From contig DASZWQ010000131.1 of the NCBI GenBank assembly GCA_035546535.1, positions 1 through 32,459 of the forward strand: a DNA stretch of 32,459 nucleotides. Direction: 5' to 3'. Position 1 is the first letter of the stretch. Every line of letters starts with the position of its first letter. A model generated the notes under the pieces. The model ran no database searches. It worked only from the letters and a program-made list of their open reading frames with translations, and was not told where the DNA came from. The position numbers and the translations under genes were made by a program. Origin of the DNA: Pirellulales bacterium (lineage in GTDB: Bacteria > Planctomycetota > Planctomycetia > Pirellulales > JACPPG01). This document shows positions 1-7,559 of the stretch, piece after piece.

Positions 1-46
1 AGGTGTTTCCACGCTCCGCAACCAAAGACAGACTGCGCCGGCTGAT

Positions 47-63
47 GGCGAAAAAATCGCCAC
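47..63. repeat. 17-bp short repeat, copy 1
   Basis: The 17-mer ggcgaaaaaatcgccac occurs here and again, identical, at 2496-2512. A diverged inverted copy lies at 2415-2429. Each copy is a small dyad (ggcga/tcgcc around an A-tract), so it could be a protein-binding site or a small hairpin. All copies are intergenic. The function is unknown. Confidence 0.6.
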
Positions 64-80
64 GCGTCCCGTGCAGCGAA

Positions 81-120
81 ATTCGTGCTGCGCCAGACAG
101 ACGCCTGGCGCAGCACGAAT
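81..120 (-). terminator. Perfect 16-bp inverted repeat after the first PEP-CTERM gene
   Basis: Positions 81-96 and 105-120 are perfect reverse complements (16 bp each) separated by 8 nt. The structure begins about 33 nt past the stop codon of the minus-strand gene ending at 153, where a terminator or 3'-end stabilising hairpin would sit. No U-tract follows on the minus strand, so it is not a canonical intrinsic terminator. It could instead be a protein-binding palindrome. Confidence 0.6.
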
Positions 121-152
121 CCGCCAACGGCCAAGGGCCACGTTGAGTCAAG

Positions 153-965
153 TCACAACCTGCGGTTTGCCCTCCCGCGGCGCGAGAGGCGCATCAAGCA
201 TGGAATCGCGCCTCCTAGGGCTAGCAGCAGCAGACTACCCGGCTCGGGCGTCGGAATCTGAGCAATCGTGAGGTTGTCCAGAATGATGCCGTCCTCGAGA
301 TCGTCGGACGTGCCGTTGTTGTTGACGTCGGTATCCTCGGTCATCGTCACCTGATTAAAGGAAAAACCAGTGTCGATGATGCCCAGGTAGGCGATCGAGT
401 AGGCTTGCCAACTCGGCCCCACATTGACCACGACGTTCTCGCTCGGCGAGCCGGGCAACGTCGTATTCGTAAGGACGAAGGTGACCGGATGACCCAATAC
501 GTCTCCGGCCTGACACAAGTAGACGCCGAAGGCGTCGATCGGCTGGCTGAATTGAATCGAGTTGTGCACGGGCGCGGTGGCCACGCCGCTTGCGACTTCC
601 GATTCGATCAGCGCCGAACTGGCGGAACCGTTGTTCGTGTCATTGACCCCAAAAAAAGTGACGAATTGATAGGTGAAATTCGTCGTCGTGGCCGTGATTG
701 TGGAACCTGGAAATGGGAACGACGGGTTTGCGCCGTTGGGGATCCCACTGGTCAGATTCTGGTTGTACGGCGTGCCACCTTGCGTGGTGATCTGGTTCAG
801 AAAGCTATTCCGTGCCGCTGTCGTATTCGGAAACGGTTGGGTCGAAGCAGTGCGCACATCGTGATCAAAGGTCACGACCGGCGTGGCCATCGCCGGTGAA
901 GCCAGCAAAAACCCCATCACACCGGCCGCGGCCAGTCGGCCGGTGTGTCTCAAATTGTTAAGCAT
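153..965 (-). CDS. PEP-CTERM sorting domain protein
   Basis: Predicted secreted surface protein of 270 residues. A Sec-type signal peptide is visible: a basic start, a hydrophobic stretch and an A-M-A type cleavage site near residue 28. The C-terminus has the exosortase tripartite signal: PEP (in TPEPGSLLLL), a hydrophobic helix, and an Arg-rich tail. The middle is rich in Thr, Asn and Gly, as expected of an extracellular beta-rich protein, and includes an Asp/Asn-rich stretch (DTDVNNNGTSDD) resembling a Ca-binding loop. The ATG at 965 is preferred over the GTG at 974 because a GAGGT Shine-Dalgarno lies 7 nt upstream of it. Proteins of this class are processed by an exosortase/archaeosortase-type enzyme; none is encoded here. 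The specific function is unknown. Confidence 0.85.
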   Translation of the reverse strand: MLNNLRHTGRLAAAGVMGFLLASPAMATPVVTFDHDVRTASTQPFPNTTAARNSFLNQITTQGGTPYNQNLTSGIPNGANPSFPFPGSTITATTTNFTYQFVTFFGVNDTNNGSASSALIESEVASGVATAPVHNSIQFSQPIDAFGVYLCQAGDVLGHPVTFVLTNTTLPGSPSENVVVNVGPSWQAYSIAYLGIIDTGFSFNQVTMTEDTDVNNNGTSDDLEDGIILDNLTIAQIPTPEPGSLLLLALGGAIPCLMRLSRRGRANRRL

Positions 966-1040
966 CAGGAACACCTCTGGTCCTTGGCAAGAGTTGAAAA
1001 GGGCGACCGAAGCAACGTCGCGCGCGAGTCGTTCGGCGGA

Positions 1041-2030
1041 CTAGGAAGTCTGCCGGCGCTTCGCCGCGAAGACCAAGAGGGCCAATCCCATACCCGCCAA
1101 TGCCAAGCTTCCAGGCTCGGGGACCGAAGTCATGGCGGTCGCTTCCGTGAAGCCGCCGGTGCCCGCCGACGCGAAGACACCCAAAAACTGACCGCTGAAG
1201 CTGTACTCGGAAATGTTGCCGGTGCCGTTCGCGAATCCCAGGATGCCGACCAGCATGCCTTGGCCGTCGGGCGAGGCGATGATGCCTTGTGGGAACGCCA
1301 GCCCACTGACGTTGAAGCTGGGATCCTGCGCGCCGGTGGTGGCGTTGAACTTCTCGAGCGACTGACCGAACAATCCGGTGACGTAAAGGTCGTTGCCGTT
1401 GACGAACACGCCGGCCGCGCCGGGGATCGTGGCGTTGGGCGCGACCAGGTCCGACATCGCCGTGCCAGCCGCGTTCGATTGCGCGACGGTACCGCCGTCG
1501 AAACCACCCGCCAAAAGCGTGCTGCCATTGAAGGCGAGTCCGCTGAACGCAAAGCTGCTGCCGCCCATCAGAGGAGCGCCGGCAACTCCACCCGTAGCGT
1601 TCAACTGCGTGATGCCGGTGCCGTTCAGGTTCGCGACGTAAAGTTTCGAGCCATCCGGGCTGAAGGCCATCGAGTTCGGAAACGAGAGGCCATCGGCGGC
1701 CGTGGCAAACACCGTCGGGTTGCTGACAGTGCCAGCCGCGTAGTTGTAGTCATATTCGATCACGTTGTTCGCTTGCGAATTCGCGACGAACAGCTTCGTG
1801 TGATCGGGCGAGACGACGATGCCGTCCGGTTGATTCAAATCCGTCGGCAGCGGATTGCTGGGATCATTGGTGACCAGCGTTCCGAGAAATGTGCCGGTGT
1901 CGCTATAGCGATCCACGGCATTAGCCAATCGATCGGCGATCAAGATTTCGCCGGCGCCGCAGATCGCCTGCGGCAGAATTGAAGCGATCGCAAATAACGA
2001 CATTGCACGAGTTAAAACGCGGACAAACAT
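1041..2030 (-). CDS. PEP-CTERM protein with predicted beta-propeller (NHL/SMP-30-like)
   Basis: 329 residues, with an N-terminal signal peptide (a hydrophobic stretch, then cleavage near the C-G-A region around residue 26). The body has repeated blades of the type SPDHTKLFVANS, SPDGSKLYVANL and SPDGQGMLVGIL, typical of lactonase/NHL/SMP-30 beta-propellers. The C-terminus carries VPEPGSLALAG, a hydrophobic helix and the basic tail KRRQTS, which is a PEP-CTERM sorting signal. The ATG at 2030 has a GAGGAG Shine-Dalgarno 8 nt upstream. The gene lies 75 bp before the other PEP-CTERM gene on the same strand, so the two may be co-transcribed. It is probably an exported surface protein; an enzymatic role cannot be inferred. 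Confidence 0.85.
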   Translation of the reverse strand: MFVRVLTRAMSLFAIASILPQAICGAGEILIADRLANAVDRYSDTGTFLGTLVTNDPSNPLPTDLNQPDGIVVSPDHTKLFVANSQANNVIEYDYNYAAGTVSNPTVFATAADGLSFPNSMAFSPDGSKLYVANLNGTGITQLNATGGVAGAPLMGGSSFAFSGLAFNGSTLLAGGFDGGTVAQSNAAGTAMSDLVAPNATIPGAAGVFVNGNDLYVTGLFGQSLEKFNATTGAQDPSFNVSGLAFPQGIIASPDGQGMLVGILGFANGTGNISEYSFSGQFLGVFASAGTGGFTEATAMTSVPEPGSLALAGMGLALLVFAAKRRQTS

Positions 2031-2152
2031 GTAGCGACTCCTCTCATTAGCGACAGAACCTGGGTGTGAAACAAAGCAGCGATGGAAACGGACACAACGT
2101 ATGCAGGGAATGCGCGGCTACACACCGACGCATGGGGACAACTGTGGCAGGC

Positions 2153-2197
2153 CGCCGCGAGATCGTAGAGAACTTTGCTTGCGTTCTTCTCGCGGCG
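2153..2197. other. Two-part hairpin upstream of PEP-CTERM gene
   Basis: Outer arms at 2153-2162 (cgccgcgaga) and 2188-2197 (tctcgcggcg) are perfect complements. An inner stem pairs agaac (2169-2173) with gttct (2183-2187) around a 9-nt loop. It lies 120-165 nt upstream of the minus-strand start at 2030, so it could be in a leader RNA or be an operator. The function is unknown. Confidence 0.45.
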
Positions 2198-2414
2198 TCG
2201 GCTCTAAGAATTAAAGGTAGGTACAAGCAACGATGACTTTCGTCGCAACAGTATTGTCAGCGTCTTAGGGCAAAACAAGTAGACGCCGCCGCGCATCGTT
2301 GTGAATGACATCGCGCAACGTCGCGCTCTGCGCGTTGCAGCGTGGCGAAACTTTCGTCATCGCGTAGTCCCTTTGGGTTGCTCGCGCGCAGCGCGCAATC
2401 AACACTTTATGCGC

Positions 2415-2429
2415 GGTGATTTTTTCGCC
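2415..2429. repeat. Short repeat, inverted diverged copy
   Basis: The reverse complement reads ggcgaaaaaatcacc, sharing the first 12 bases with the 17-mer at 47-63 and 2496-2512. It sits inside a larger GC-rich dyad (gcgcgg to ccgcgc, 2411-2434). Confidence 0.45.
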
Positions 2430-2495
2430 GCGCGAAGAGTCTAGAAAACAAGGCATTTACGCCCGCGCCATCAAACAACGGCTGCATCCCGTGTT

Positions 2496-2512
2496 GGCGA
2501 AAAAATCGCCAC
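2496..2512. repeat. 17-bp short repeat, copy 2
   Basis: Identical to positions 47-63 over 17 bp. It is intergenic, about 70 bp upstream of the DNA glycosylase start. Confidence 0.6.
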
Positions 2513-2583
2513 GGAGTCTGATACAACAATGGTCGTGTCGCGATTCACACGTGGGATGAAGTTAGAAAAAAACTTTCACTTCG

Positions 2584-3465
2584 ATGCCTGAGCTGCCAGA
2601 CATTACCGTTTACCTCGAAGCACTCCAGCGGCGCATCGTTGGCGAGCGGCTGCTCTCGGTGCGCGTGGTGAGCCCGTTTCTTGTGCGCACCTTCGATCCT
2701 CCGCTCTCGGCGATCGAAGGAAAAGTCGTGCGGGCGCTTGCGCGCTTGGGCAAGCGTGTTGCCATCGGCTTCGACGACGAACTGTGGCTCGTGTTGCACC
2801 TGATGATCGCAGGCCGATTGCATTGGAAAGCGGCGGGCGCCACGCTGGCCGGCAAGTACAACCTGGCCGCCTTTGATTTTTCGTCCGGCTCGCTGGTGCT
2901 TACCGAAGCCGGCGCGAAGCGCCGCGCGGCGCTCTACCTCGTACAAGGTGCGGCAGCTCTTGCGGCGCATGATCCCGGCGGACTTGACGTGCTTTCCGCC
3001 AGTGTCGATCAATTCGTCGGCGTGCTGCGTTCGCGCAATCACACGCTTAAGCGGGCGCTTACGGATCCGACGCTGTTGAGCGGCATCGGCAACGCGTACT
3101 CGGACGAGATTCTGCACCGCGCGAAACTGAGCCCCCTGCGGCTCACGCAGAAAATGGACGACGAGGAGATCGCGCGGCTGTTCGCGGCCACGCGCGACAT
3201 CCTCACCCAGTGGATCGATCGCTTGCGGCGCGAAGCCGGCGAAGGATTTCCGGAAGGCGTCACGGCCTTCCGTCCCGAGATGGCCGTGCACGGCAAGTTC
3301 GGCAAGCCGTGTCCGGTGTGCGGCGCACCGGTGCAGCGCATCCGCTATGCCGAAAACGAAACGAACTACTGCCCAGGCTGCCAGACCGGCGGTCAGATAC
3401 TGGCGGATCGTTCGCTCTCTCGGCTTTTGAAAGACGATTGGCCGCGGCACATCGACGAATTGTGA
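2584..3465 (+). CDS. Fpg/Nei-family DNA glycosylase/AP lyase, divergent
   Basis: Base-excision repair enzyme, 293 residues, predicted to remove oxidised bases and nick at AP sites. After Met removal, Pro2 and Glu3 (PELPDITVY) are the catalytic pair, and Lys57 in the LGKRV motif matches the conserved Fpg lysine. The helix-two-turn-helix segment is clear ([14 protein letters not shown]). A four-Cys zinc finger follows at C243, C246, C263 and C266. Two oddities stand out. The residue five before the third Cys is Asn258, where E. coli Fpg has its phosphate-binding Arg (Arg258, mature numbering). The protein also runs 27 residues past the last Cys, where classical Fpg ends almost at once. This suggests a separate Fpg-like subfamily rather than orthodox MutM. 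No Shine-Dalgarno is seen before the ATG. The gene appears monocistronic. Confidence 0.92.
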   Translation: MPELPDITVYLEALQRRIVGERLLSVRVVSPFLVRTFDPPLSAIEGKVVRALARLGKRVAIGFDDELWLVLHLMIAGRLHWKAAGATLAGKYNLAAFDFSSGSLVLTEAGAKRRAALYLVQGAAALAAHDPGGLDVLSASVDQFVGVLRSRNHTLKRALTDPTLLSGIGNAYSDEILHRAKLSPLRLTQKMDDEEIARLFAATRDILTQWIDRLRREAGEGFPEGVTAFRPEMAVHGKFGKPCPVCGAPVQRIRYAENETNYCPGCQTGGQILADRSLSRLLKDDWPRHIDEL

Positions 3466-3624
3466 CGACGAATTGTAGCGGCGAAGTTTTGAGGGTTAGC
3501 AGCCACTAACTCGCACGCCGGCCACAGCGAGCGCGAAGTTGTCGTGCATCAGGATTTGCCGATGGGTATACTACGGACGCGTCTGCCGTCGGCCTGAGGA
3601 TTCGCCCGCCCGAGAGTTCCTTTG

Positions 3625-5037
3625 ATGTTGCGCATTACGGCCCACTCGCCCGTGCAATTGTGCGATCGCATTTCGCGGCGCGAAGTGTTGCGTATCGGCG
3701 GTTTGGGTGCGCTCGGCTGTTCGCTGGCCGAAGTCTTGCATCAGCAATCCGCCGCTGCGACGCCGGTCGACGCTCCGCCCCGCGGTCGCGCCAAGTCGTG
3801 CATCGTGCTTTTTTTGTGCGGCGGTCCTGCGCAGCATTCCACGTGGGATCCCAAGCCCGACGCTCCAGCCGAGGTGCGCGGGGAATTCGGCCCGATCACG
3901 ACGCGTGTGCCCGGCATGTCGATCGGCGAGCTTCTGCCGCGAACGGCCACCGTGGCCGAGCACTTGTGCCTGCTGCGGGCGATGCGCACCGGTGACAACG
4001 CGCATTCGTCGAGCGGCTATTACATGCTCACCGGCGTTCCGCATCAGCCGATGAACGCCGAGAACGTCAATCCTGGCGCTCCGAATAACTGGCCGCACTT
4101 CAGCTCGATCGTGCGGCATTTGCGCCGCGACGAATCATCGCTGCCGAGCGCCGTCCGCTTGCCGCAACATATTTTCAACACCGATGGTTCGGTCTGGGCC
4201 GGCCAGGACGCGGGCTTTCTCGGCCGCGCGAGCGATCCTTGGCTATTTCGTTGTGAACCATCGTCGCCCGATTTTCGCATACCCGAGTTTTCGCTGCCCG
4301 AGGAGCTGACGGTCGATCGATTCCACGGCCGACAATCGCTTTTGGATGAAATCGAACGCCTGGCCGCTGCCGCGCGGCGCGACGCAAGTTCGCCGGGACC
4401 GTATCAAAAGGCGATTGATCAGGCGTTCGATTTATTGACGTCGCCCGCCGCCCGCTCCGCGTTCGACTTAACGCGCGAGCGCGACAGCATGCGCGACCGT
4501 TACGGCCGCACACAATTCGGTCAAAGCCTGCTCTTGGCGCGGCGGTTGATCGAGGCGGGCGTGCGCCTGGTGCAGGTCAATTGGTTCCGCGGCCCGGAAG
4601 AGCCGTTCGACGCCCCTTGTTGGGACTCGCACGTGCGCGAAGCGAATCGATTGAAGAACGTTTTGCTGCCGACGTTCGATCCTGCTTATGCGGCGCTCGT
4701 CTCGGATCTGGCCGGCCGTGGCCTGCTCGACGAGACCTTGGTCGTTTGCATGTCGGAATTTGGCCGCAGCCCGCGGATCAATGCCGTGGCCGGCCGCGAT
4801 CATTGGGGGAGCGTTTTCTCGGTGGCGCTAGCCGGCGGCGGCATTCGGGGCGGGTACGTGCATGGCGCGTCGGACTCGATCGGCGGCGAGCCGAAAGACA
4901 AAGTGGTCCGCCCCCCCGATCTCTTGGCCACTGTTTACCAGGCGCTCGGGCTGTCGCCGGCAACCGAACTGCACGATCCGCTGGGGCGGCCCTTCCCGAT
5001 CGCGCGTGGCGAGGCGATCCGCGAGCTATTCGCCTGA
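3625..5037 (+). CDS. DUF1501 domain protein (Tat-exported)
   Basis: About 470 residues. DUF1501 is a family distantly related to sulfatases/alkaline phosphatases that is greatly expanded in planctomycetes; its reactions are uncharacterised. The N-terminus has a twin-arginine-type export signal (ISRREVLRIGG followed by a hydrophobic stretch and an alanine-rich region). Family landmarks include LFLCGGPAQHSTWDPK after the signal, SSSGYYMLTG, and a C-terminal SEFGRSP...GRDHWG segment carrying the Asp/His cluster typical of the family. The ATG at 3625 is chosen over the in-frame TTG one codon earlier. A second, more distant paralogue lies at 20016-21500. The stop codon is 11 bp from the end of the convergent downstream gene. 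Unlike the second copy, this one has no PSD1 partner beside it. Confidence 0.9.
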   Translation: MLRITAHSPVQLCDRISRREVLRIGGLGALGCSLAEVLHQQSAAATPVDAPPRGRAKSCIVLFLCGGPAQHSTWDPKPDAPAEVRGEFGPITTRVPGMSIGELLPRTATVAEHLCLLRAMRTGDNAHSSSGYYMLTGVPHQPMNAENVNPGAPNNWPHFSSIVRHLRRDESSLPSAVRLPQHIFNTDGSVWAGQDAGFLGRASDPWLFRCEPSSPDFRIPEFSLPEELTVDRFHGRQSLLDEIERLAAAARRDASSPGPYQKAIDQAFDLLTSPAARSAFDLTRERDSMRDRYGRTQFGQSLLLARRLIEAGVRLVQVNWFRGPEEPFDAPCWDSHVREANRLKNVLLPTFDPAYAALVSDLAGRGLLDETLVVCMSEFGRSPRINAVAGRDHWGSVFSVALAGGGIRGGYVHGASDSIGGEPKDKVVRPPDLLATVYQALGLSPATELHDPLGRPFPIARGEAIRELFA

Positions 5038-5048
5038 TCGAGGCGTGA

Positions 5049-6269
5049 TCAAGCGTCGACGATTTCGGCGCCGCGCAATTCGGTGGACGACAGGTCGTGG
5101 CGAAAATCGGCTTCGCTGACTTCGTCGCAGATCGCTCGCAATGCTGGCGGCAGGCGCAGATCGGCCAGGGTGTCGAAGCATTTTTCTGCCTTCCGTCCGA
5201 AGACCAGAAATCGGCAGCCCGCCGCGGCGATCGCCTCAAGCGCGGCCTGGCACGCCTGCGGATCATCGCCGTAATAACGTGCCTGGGCGATGCGTTCGAC
5301 GGTGTCGACGCCGACCACGAACGTTGCACCGGGAAAAATCGCGGCCTTCTCGACAAACGTCGGCGCGCGGGTGAACCAGAGCCGCATGGGTGGTAAGCCC
5401 GGCTCGGTCGATGCGAATTGCGCGCTGCGTAAGCGCATCTCATGGAAATCCAAAGGAGGCTTGTCGACGTTCGCGATCGAGATCTCCCAATCGACTGGTG
5501 CGTTCAAACGCGCGGCCGCCACCTCGGCCATCGTCCGATGTGCCGCATGCAGCGGGTGAAAGGCGCCGGGAAACACCACCTTGGGCGCCGCAGTGCGGTC
5601 GGCTGTCACGGTAGCTCCGGCGCTCTCGTTTTCGGCCGGCGCCGGCACAGCGAGGACATGGTTCGTCTCGCCCACGAACAAAGCCTTCCACGCGGCAGGG
5701 GCGACCGTGCCATTTTCGACAACACATTCCGGAGCCTTTAGCGCCAGCGGCAAGCGATCGGTCAATCCACAGCCTTGCGCGACCATGTTCAACAGGAAGC
5801 GCGCGGCCAGATCTTCTTCGCTGTGCCGGTCGCGTGTTCCCTTGATGAGTTCGAGCGAAGCGACGGTCGTGACGCCAGCCGTCTGGGCAGCGACGTGTAC
5901 GCGGTGCGCGCCGCGCTTCGGCCGGTCGCTCACCAGGCTCGCCGTGCAAGCAATTCCGGCCACCGGAGCCGCGCCCCCTTCGGCCGTGGCCAAACGCACC
6001 GCTTGTTCGTAAGCCGCCATGGCCATCAGCCGCGCAGTGTGTTCGCTGCAGAAATTCTCGGGCCGGCTACGCAACCATTCCGCGAGCGCGGCCGACGAAT
6101 AGGGAACCTCCGCCGCCAGTACGCTGCGCGACGCTCCAGGCACGCCCAGCAGCGTCGAAATGGCCTGGCTGCCGCCCCCCGTGACAGCCATAACCAGGCG
6201 CATGCCGCTGGCATGAATCCGAGCCACGAAATCGTTGGCGGCGGTTGACGAGGCGATTGGGCTGGACAA
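5049..6269 (-). CDS. CinA/PncC-like domain fused to NMNAT-like nucleotidyltransferase
   Basis: 406 residues in two parts. Residues 15-180 resemble the CinA C-terminal (PncC, NMN amidohydrolase) fold: RLVMAVTGGGS, a PGASRSVL segment, then GIACTASL and the HRVHVA strand. The usual serine-containing SCTGG active-site stretch reads AVTGGGS instead, so activity is uncertain. Residues 230-406 form a nucleotidyltransferase domain with the (H/T)xGH-type motif GAFHPLHAAH (H241, H244) and the C-terminal SSTELR motif (394-399), as in NMN/NaMN and pantetheine-phosphate adenylyltransferases. If both halves work, the product could act in pyridine-nucleotide salvage. The start is uncertain. TTG at 6269 has GGGGAA upstream, and the family-like sequence begins just after it. 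An in-frame GTG at 6353 would add 28 Arg/Pro-rich residues that look non-coding. Another frame (ATG 6369) reads like a real N-terminus. Confidence 0.8.
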   Translation of the reverse strand: MSSPIASSTAANDFVARIHASGMRLVMAVTGGGSQAISTLLGVPGASRSVLAAEVPYSSAALAEWLRSRPENFCSEHTARLMAMAAYEQAVRLATAEGGAAPVAGIACTASLVSDRPKRGAHRVHVAAQTAGVTTVASLELIKGTRDRHSEEDLAARFLLNMVAQGCGLTDRLPLALKAPECVVENGTVAPAAWKALFVGETNHVLAVPAPAENESAGATVTADRTAAPKVVFPGAFHPLHAAHRTMAEVAAARLNAPVDWEISIANVDKPPLDFHEMRLRSAQFASTEPGLPPMRLWFTRAPTFVEKAAIFPGATFVVGVDTVERIAQARYYGDDPQACQAALEAIAAAGCRFLVFGRKAEKCFDTLADLRLPPALRAICDEVSEADFRHDLSSTELRGAEIVDA

Positions 6270-6449
6270 GCGACAGGGTTCCCCGTACTGGAATGGTTTC
6301 GGTTTTCGGCGCGCCCGCGGAGTCGCCGGACGCCCTCTGGGCAGCCTGCGCACGCGACTCGCTCATCATTCACAAATATACGTCGGGCACAAAGATGCGT
6401 CGCGCAAGACATTCCTTACGTGAATGCAAGGACGTTCGCCTGTCGCCGC

Positions 6450-6478
6450 TCGTCATTTGCCATCATCCTGCATACAAT
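6450..6478 (+). promoter_or_regulatory. Candidate sigma70-type promoter of EamA gene
   Basis: TCGTCA (6450-6455, 4 of 6 matches to the -35 consensus) is separated by 17 bp from TACAAT (6473-6478, 5 of 6 matches to the -10 consensus). The predicted transcription start is near 6485, giving a leader of about 37 nt to the ATG at 6522. It is pattern-based only. Confidence 0.4.
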
Positions 6479-6521
6479 TCGCCCCGTGAAGCCCTCCGAA
6501 CATAGCGTCGTCGCGCGGTTC

Positions 6522-7559
6522 ATGCGCATCGAGCCCTTTTTGCTGGGCACGGCGCTCAGCGGCCTTTCGTCGCTGGCGTACAGTTGCTCGAACGTTTGTT
6601 TGCGCTGGCTCGCGCATTGTGATCCGCTCTTGGTATCGTGCATCAAGGCGGTGCCGACGTTGCTGGTGGCCACGACGCTTGTGGCACTCTCGGCCGCGCG
6701 GGGCAACATGCGCTGGCCGAGCTTCCCCGCATTTTTGGGACTGGCCGCCGTGGGCGTGATTGCTCAGTTGGGCGGCAACGGTCTCTTTCAGTGGTCGATG
6801 AGCGAAGTAGGATTGGCGCTCACCGTGCCGCTGTGCGCTGGCACCATGATCATTGCCGCCAGTGCGCTTGCGCGTGTCTGGCTGCACGAGGGGGTCACGC
6901 CCCGCTCGGCGCTGGCCTTGGCGATCTTGATCACGGCCATCGCCGTCTTGAGCCTGGGCGCCGAGCGAGCGCCGCAACTGGCCGAGCTGGCCACGGCCGA
7001 CGCCTCGATCACCGCGGCGCTTTCGGCCGCGTGTTTCTCCGGCGTATGCTACGCCATCTTGAACGTCACCATTCGGCGACTCGTCACCGGCGACATGCCC
7101 ATGCATTTCGTCCTGTCCACGGTCAGTAGCGTGGGCGTCGTGAGCCTGGGCCTGGCAGCCATCGCGCGCACCGGCTGGGAACCCTTGGCGGCAACCGAAT
7201 TGACGGATCTTGGCGTGATGTTCATCGCCGGCACGTTCAATGCCATCGGATTTTTCACGCTCACCAAGGCGCTGCAGTTGGTGTCGATCGTCCAAGTAAA
7301 CGCCGTAAGCGCTTCCCAGTCGGCGCTGGCTGCCATGGCCGGCGTCGCGATCTTTGGCGAATCGATGACGGCCAGCTTGCTCGTGGGGGTCACGCTCACG
7401 ATCATCGGCCTGACGATGGTCGATCGCGGGAAGACGATCGGGCGTCGACCGTCGGGGCGTAGGCCAGCGGAAACGCCTGCCGATGAGGCGTTCGTCGCGC
7501 CGCCGGCCGGTCAATTGCCCGATGCCGCTGCCTTGCCGCGCGAGCCGACGACGACGTAA
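6522..7559 (+). CDS. EamA/DMT-superfamily transporter
   Basis: 345-residue inner-membrane protein of the drug/metabolite transporter superfamily, built from two EamA repeats with about ten hydrophobic helices. The first repeat begins at FLLGTALSGLSSLAYSCSN and the second near ITAALSAACFSGVCYAI. The last helix, GESMTASLLVGVTLTIIGL, has the family's typical GE...G pattern. A hydrophilic Arg/Pro-rich tail follows. The substrate cannot be predicted. The frame is open upstream to a GTG at 6420, but the transporter homology starts at the ATG at 6522, and a candidate promoter lies at 6450-6478, inside that upstream stretch. GTG at 6486 is a less likely alternative. The last 49 bp overlap the 3' end of the convergent RND pump gene, so part of the tail is coded opposite another protein. 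Confidence 0.88.
   Translation: MRIEPFLLGTALSGLSSLAYSCSNVCLRWLAHCDPLLVSCIKAVPTLLVATTLVALSAARGNMRWPSFPAFLGLAAVGVIAQLGGNGLFQWSMSEVGLALTVPLCAGTMIIAASALARVWLHEGVTPRSALALAILITAIAVLSLGAERAPQLAELATADASITAALSAACFSGVCYAILNVTIRRLVTGDMPMHFVLSTVSSVGVVSLGLAAIARTGWEPLAATELTDLGVMFIAGTFNAIGFFTLTKALQLVSIVQVNAVSASQSALAAMAGVAIFGESMTASLLVGVTLTIIGLTMVDRGKTIGRRPSGRRPAETPADEAFVAPPAGQLPDAAALPREPTTT

Larger units (their letters stand above)
2031..2583. other. Gene-free divergent intergenic region with several dyads
   Basis: The 553 bp between the divergent PEP-CTERM and glycosylase genes hold no convincing gene. A 63-codon minus-strand frame at 2265-2456 has no recognisable product. Structure seen: an extended hairpin at 2153-2197, the inverted short repeat at 2415-2429, and the direct short repeat at 2496-2512. 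Just before the glycosylase ATG, gaagt/acttc arms surround an A-tract at about 2558-2582. The region looks regulatory or like remnant repeat material. Confidence 0.5.

Noticed and set aside
945..1982. 345-codon plus-strand ORF over the second PEP-CTERM gene
   Set aside because: Low-complexity Arg/Glu/Val shadow. The opposite strand has a signal peptide, propeller blades, a PEP-CTERM tail and a GAGGAG ribosome-binding site.
2265..2456. 63-codon minus-strand ORF in the intergenic region
   Set aside because: No ribosome-binding site or recognisable motif, and it overlaps the inverted short repeat. A real small protein cannot be excluded, but there is no positive evidence.
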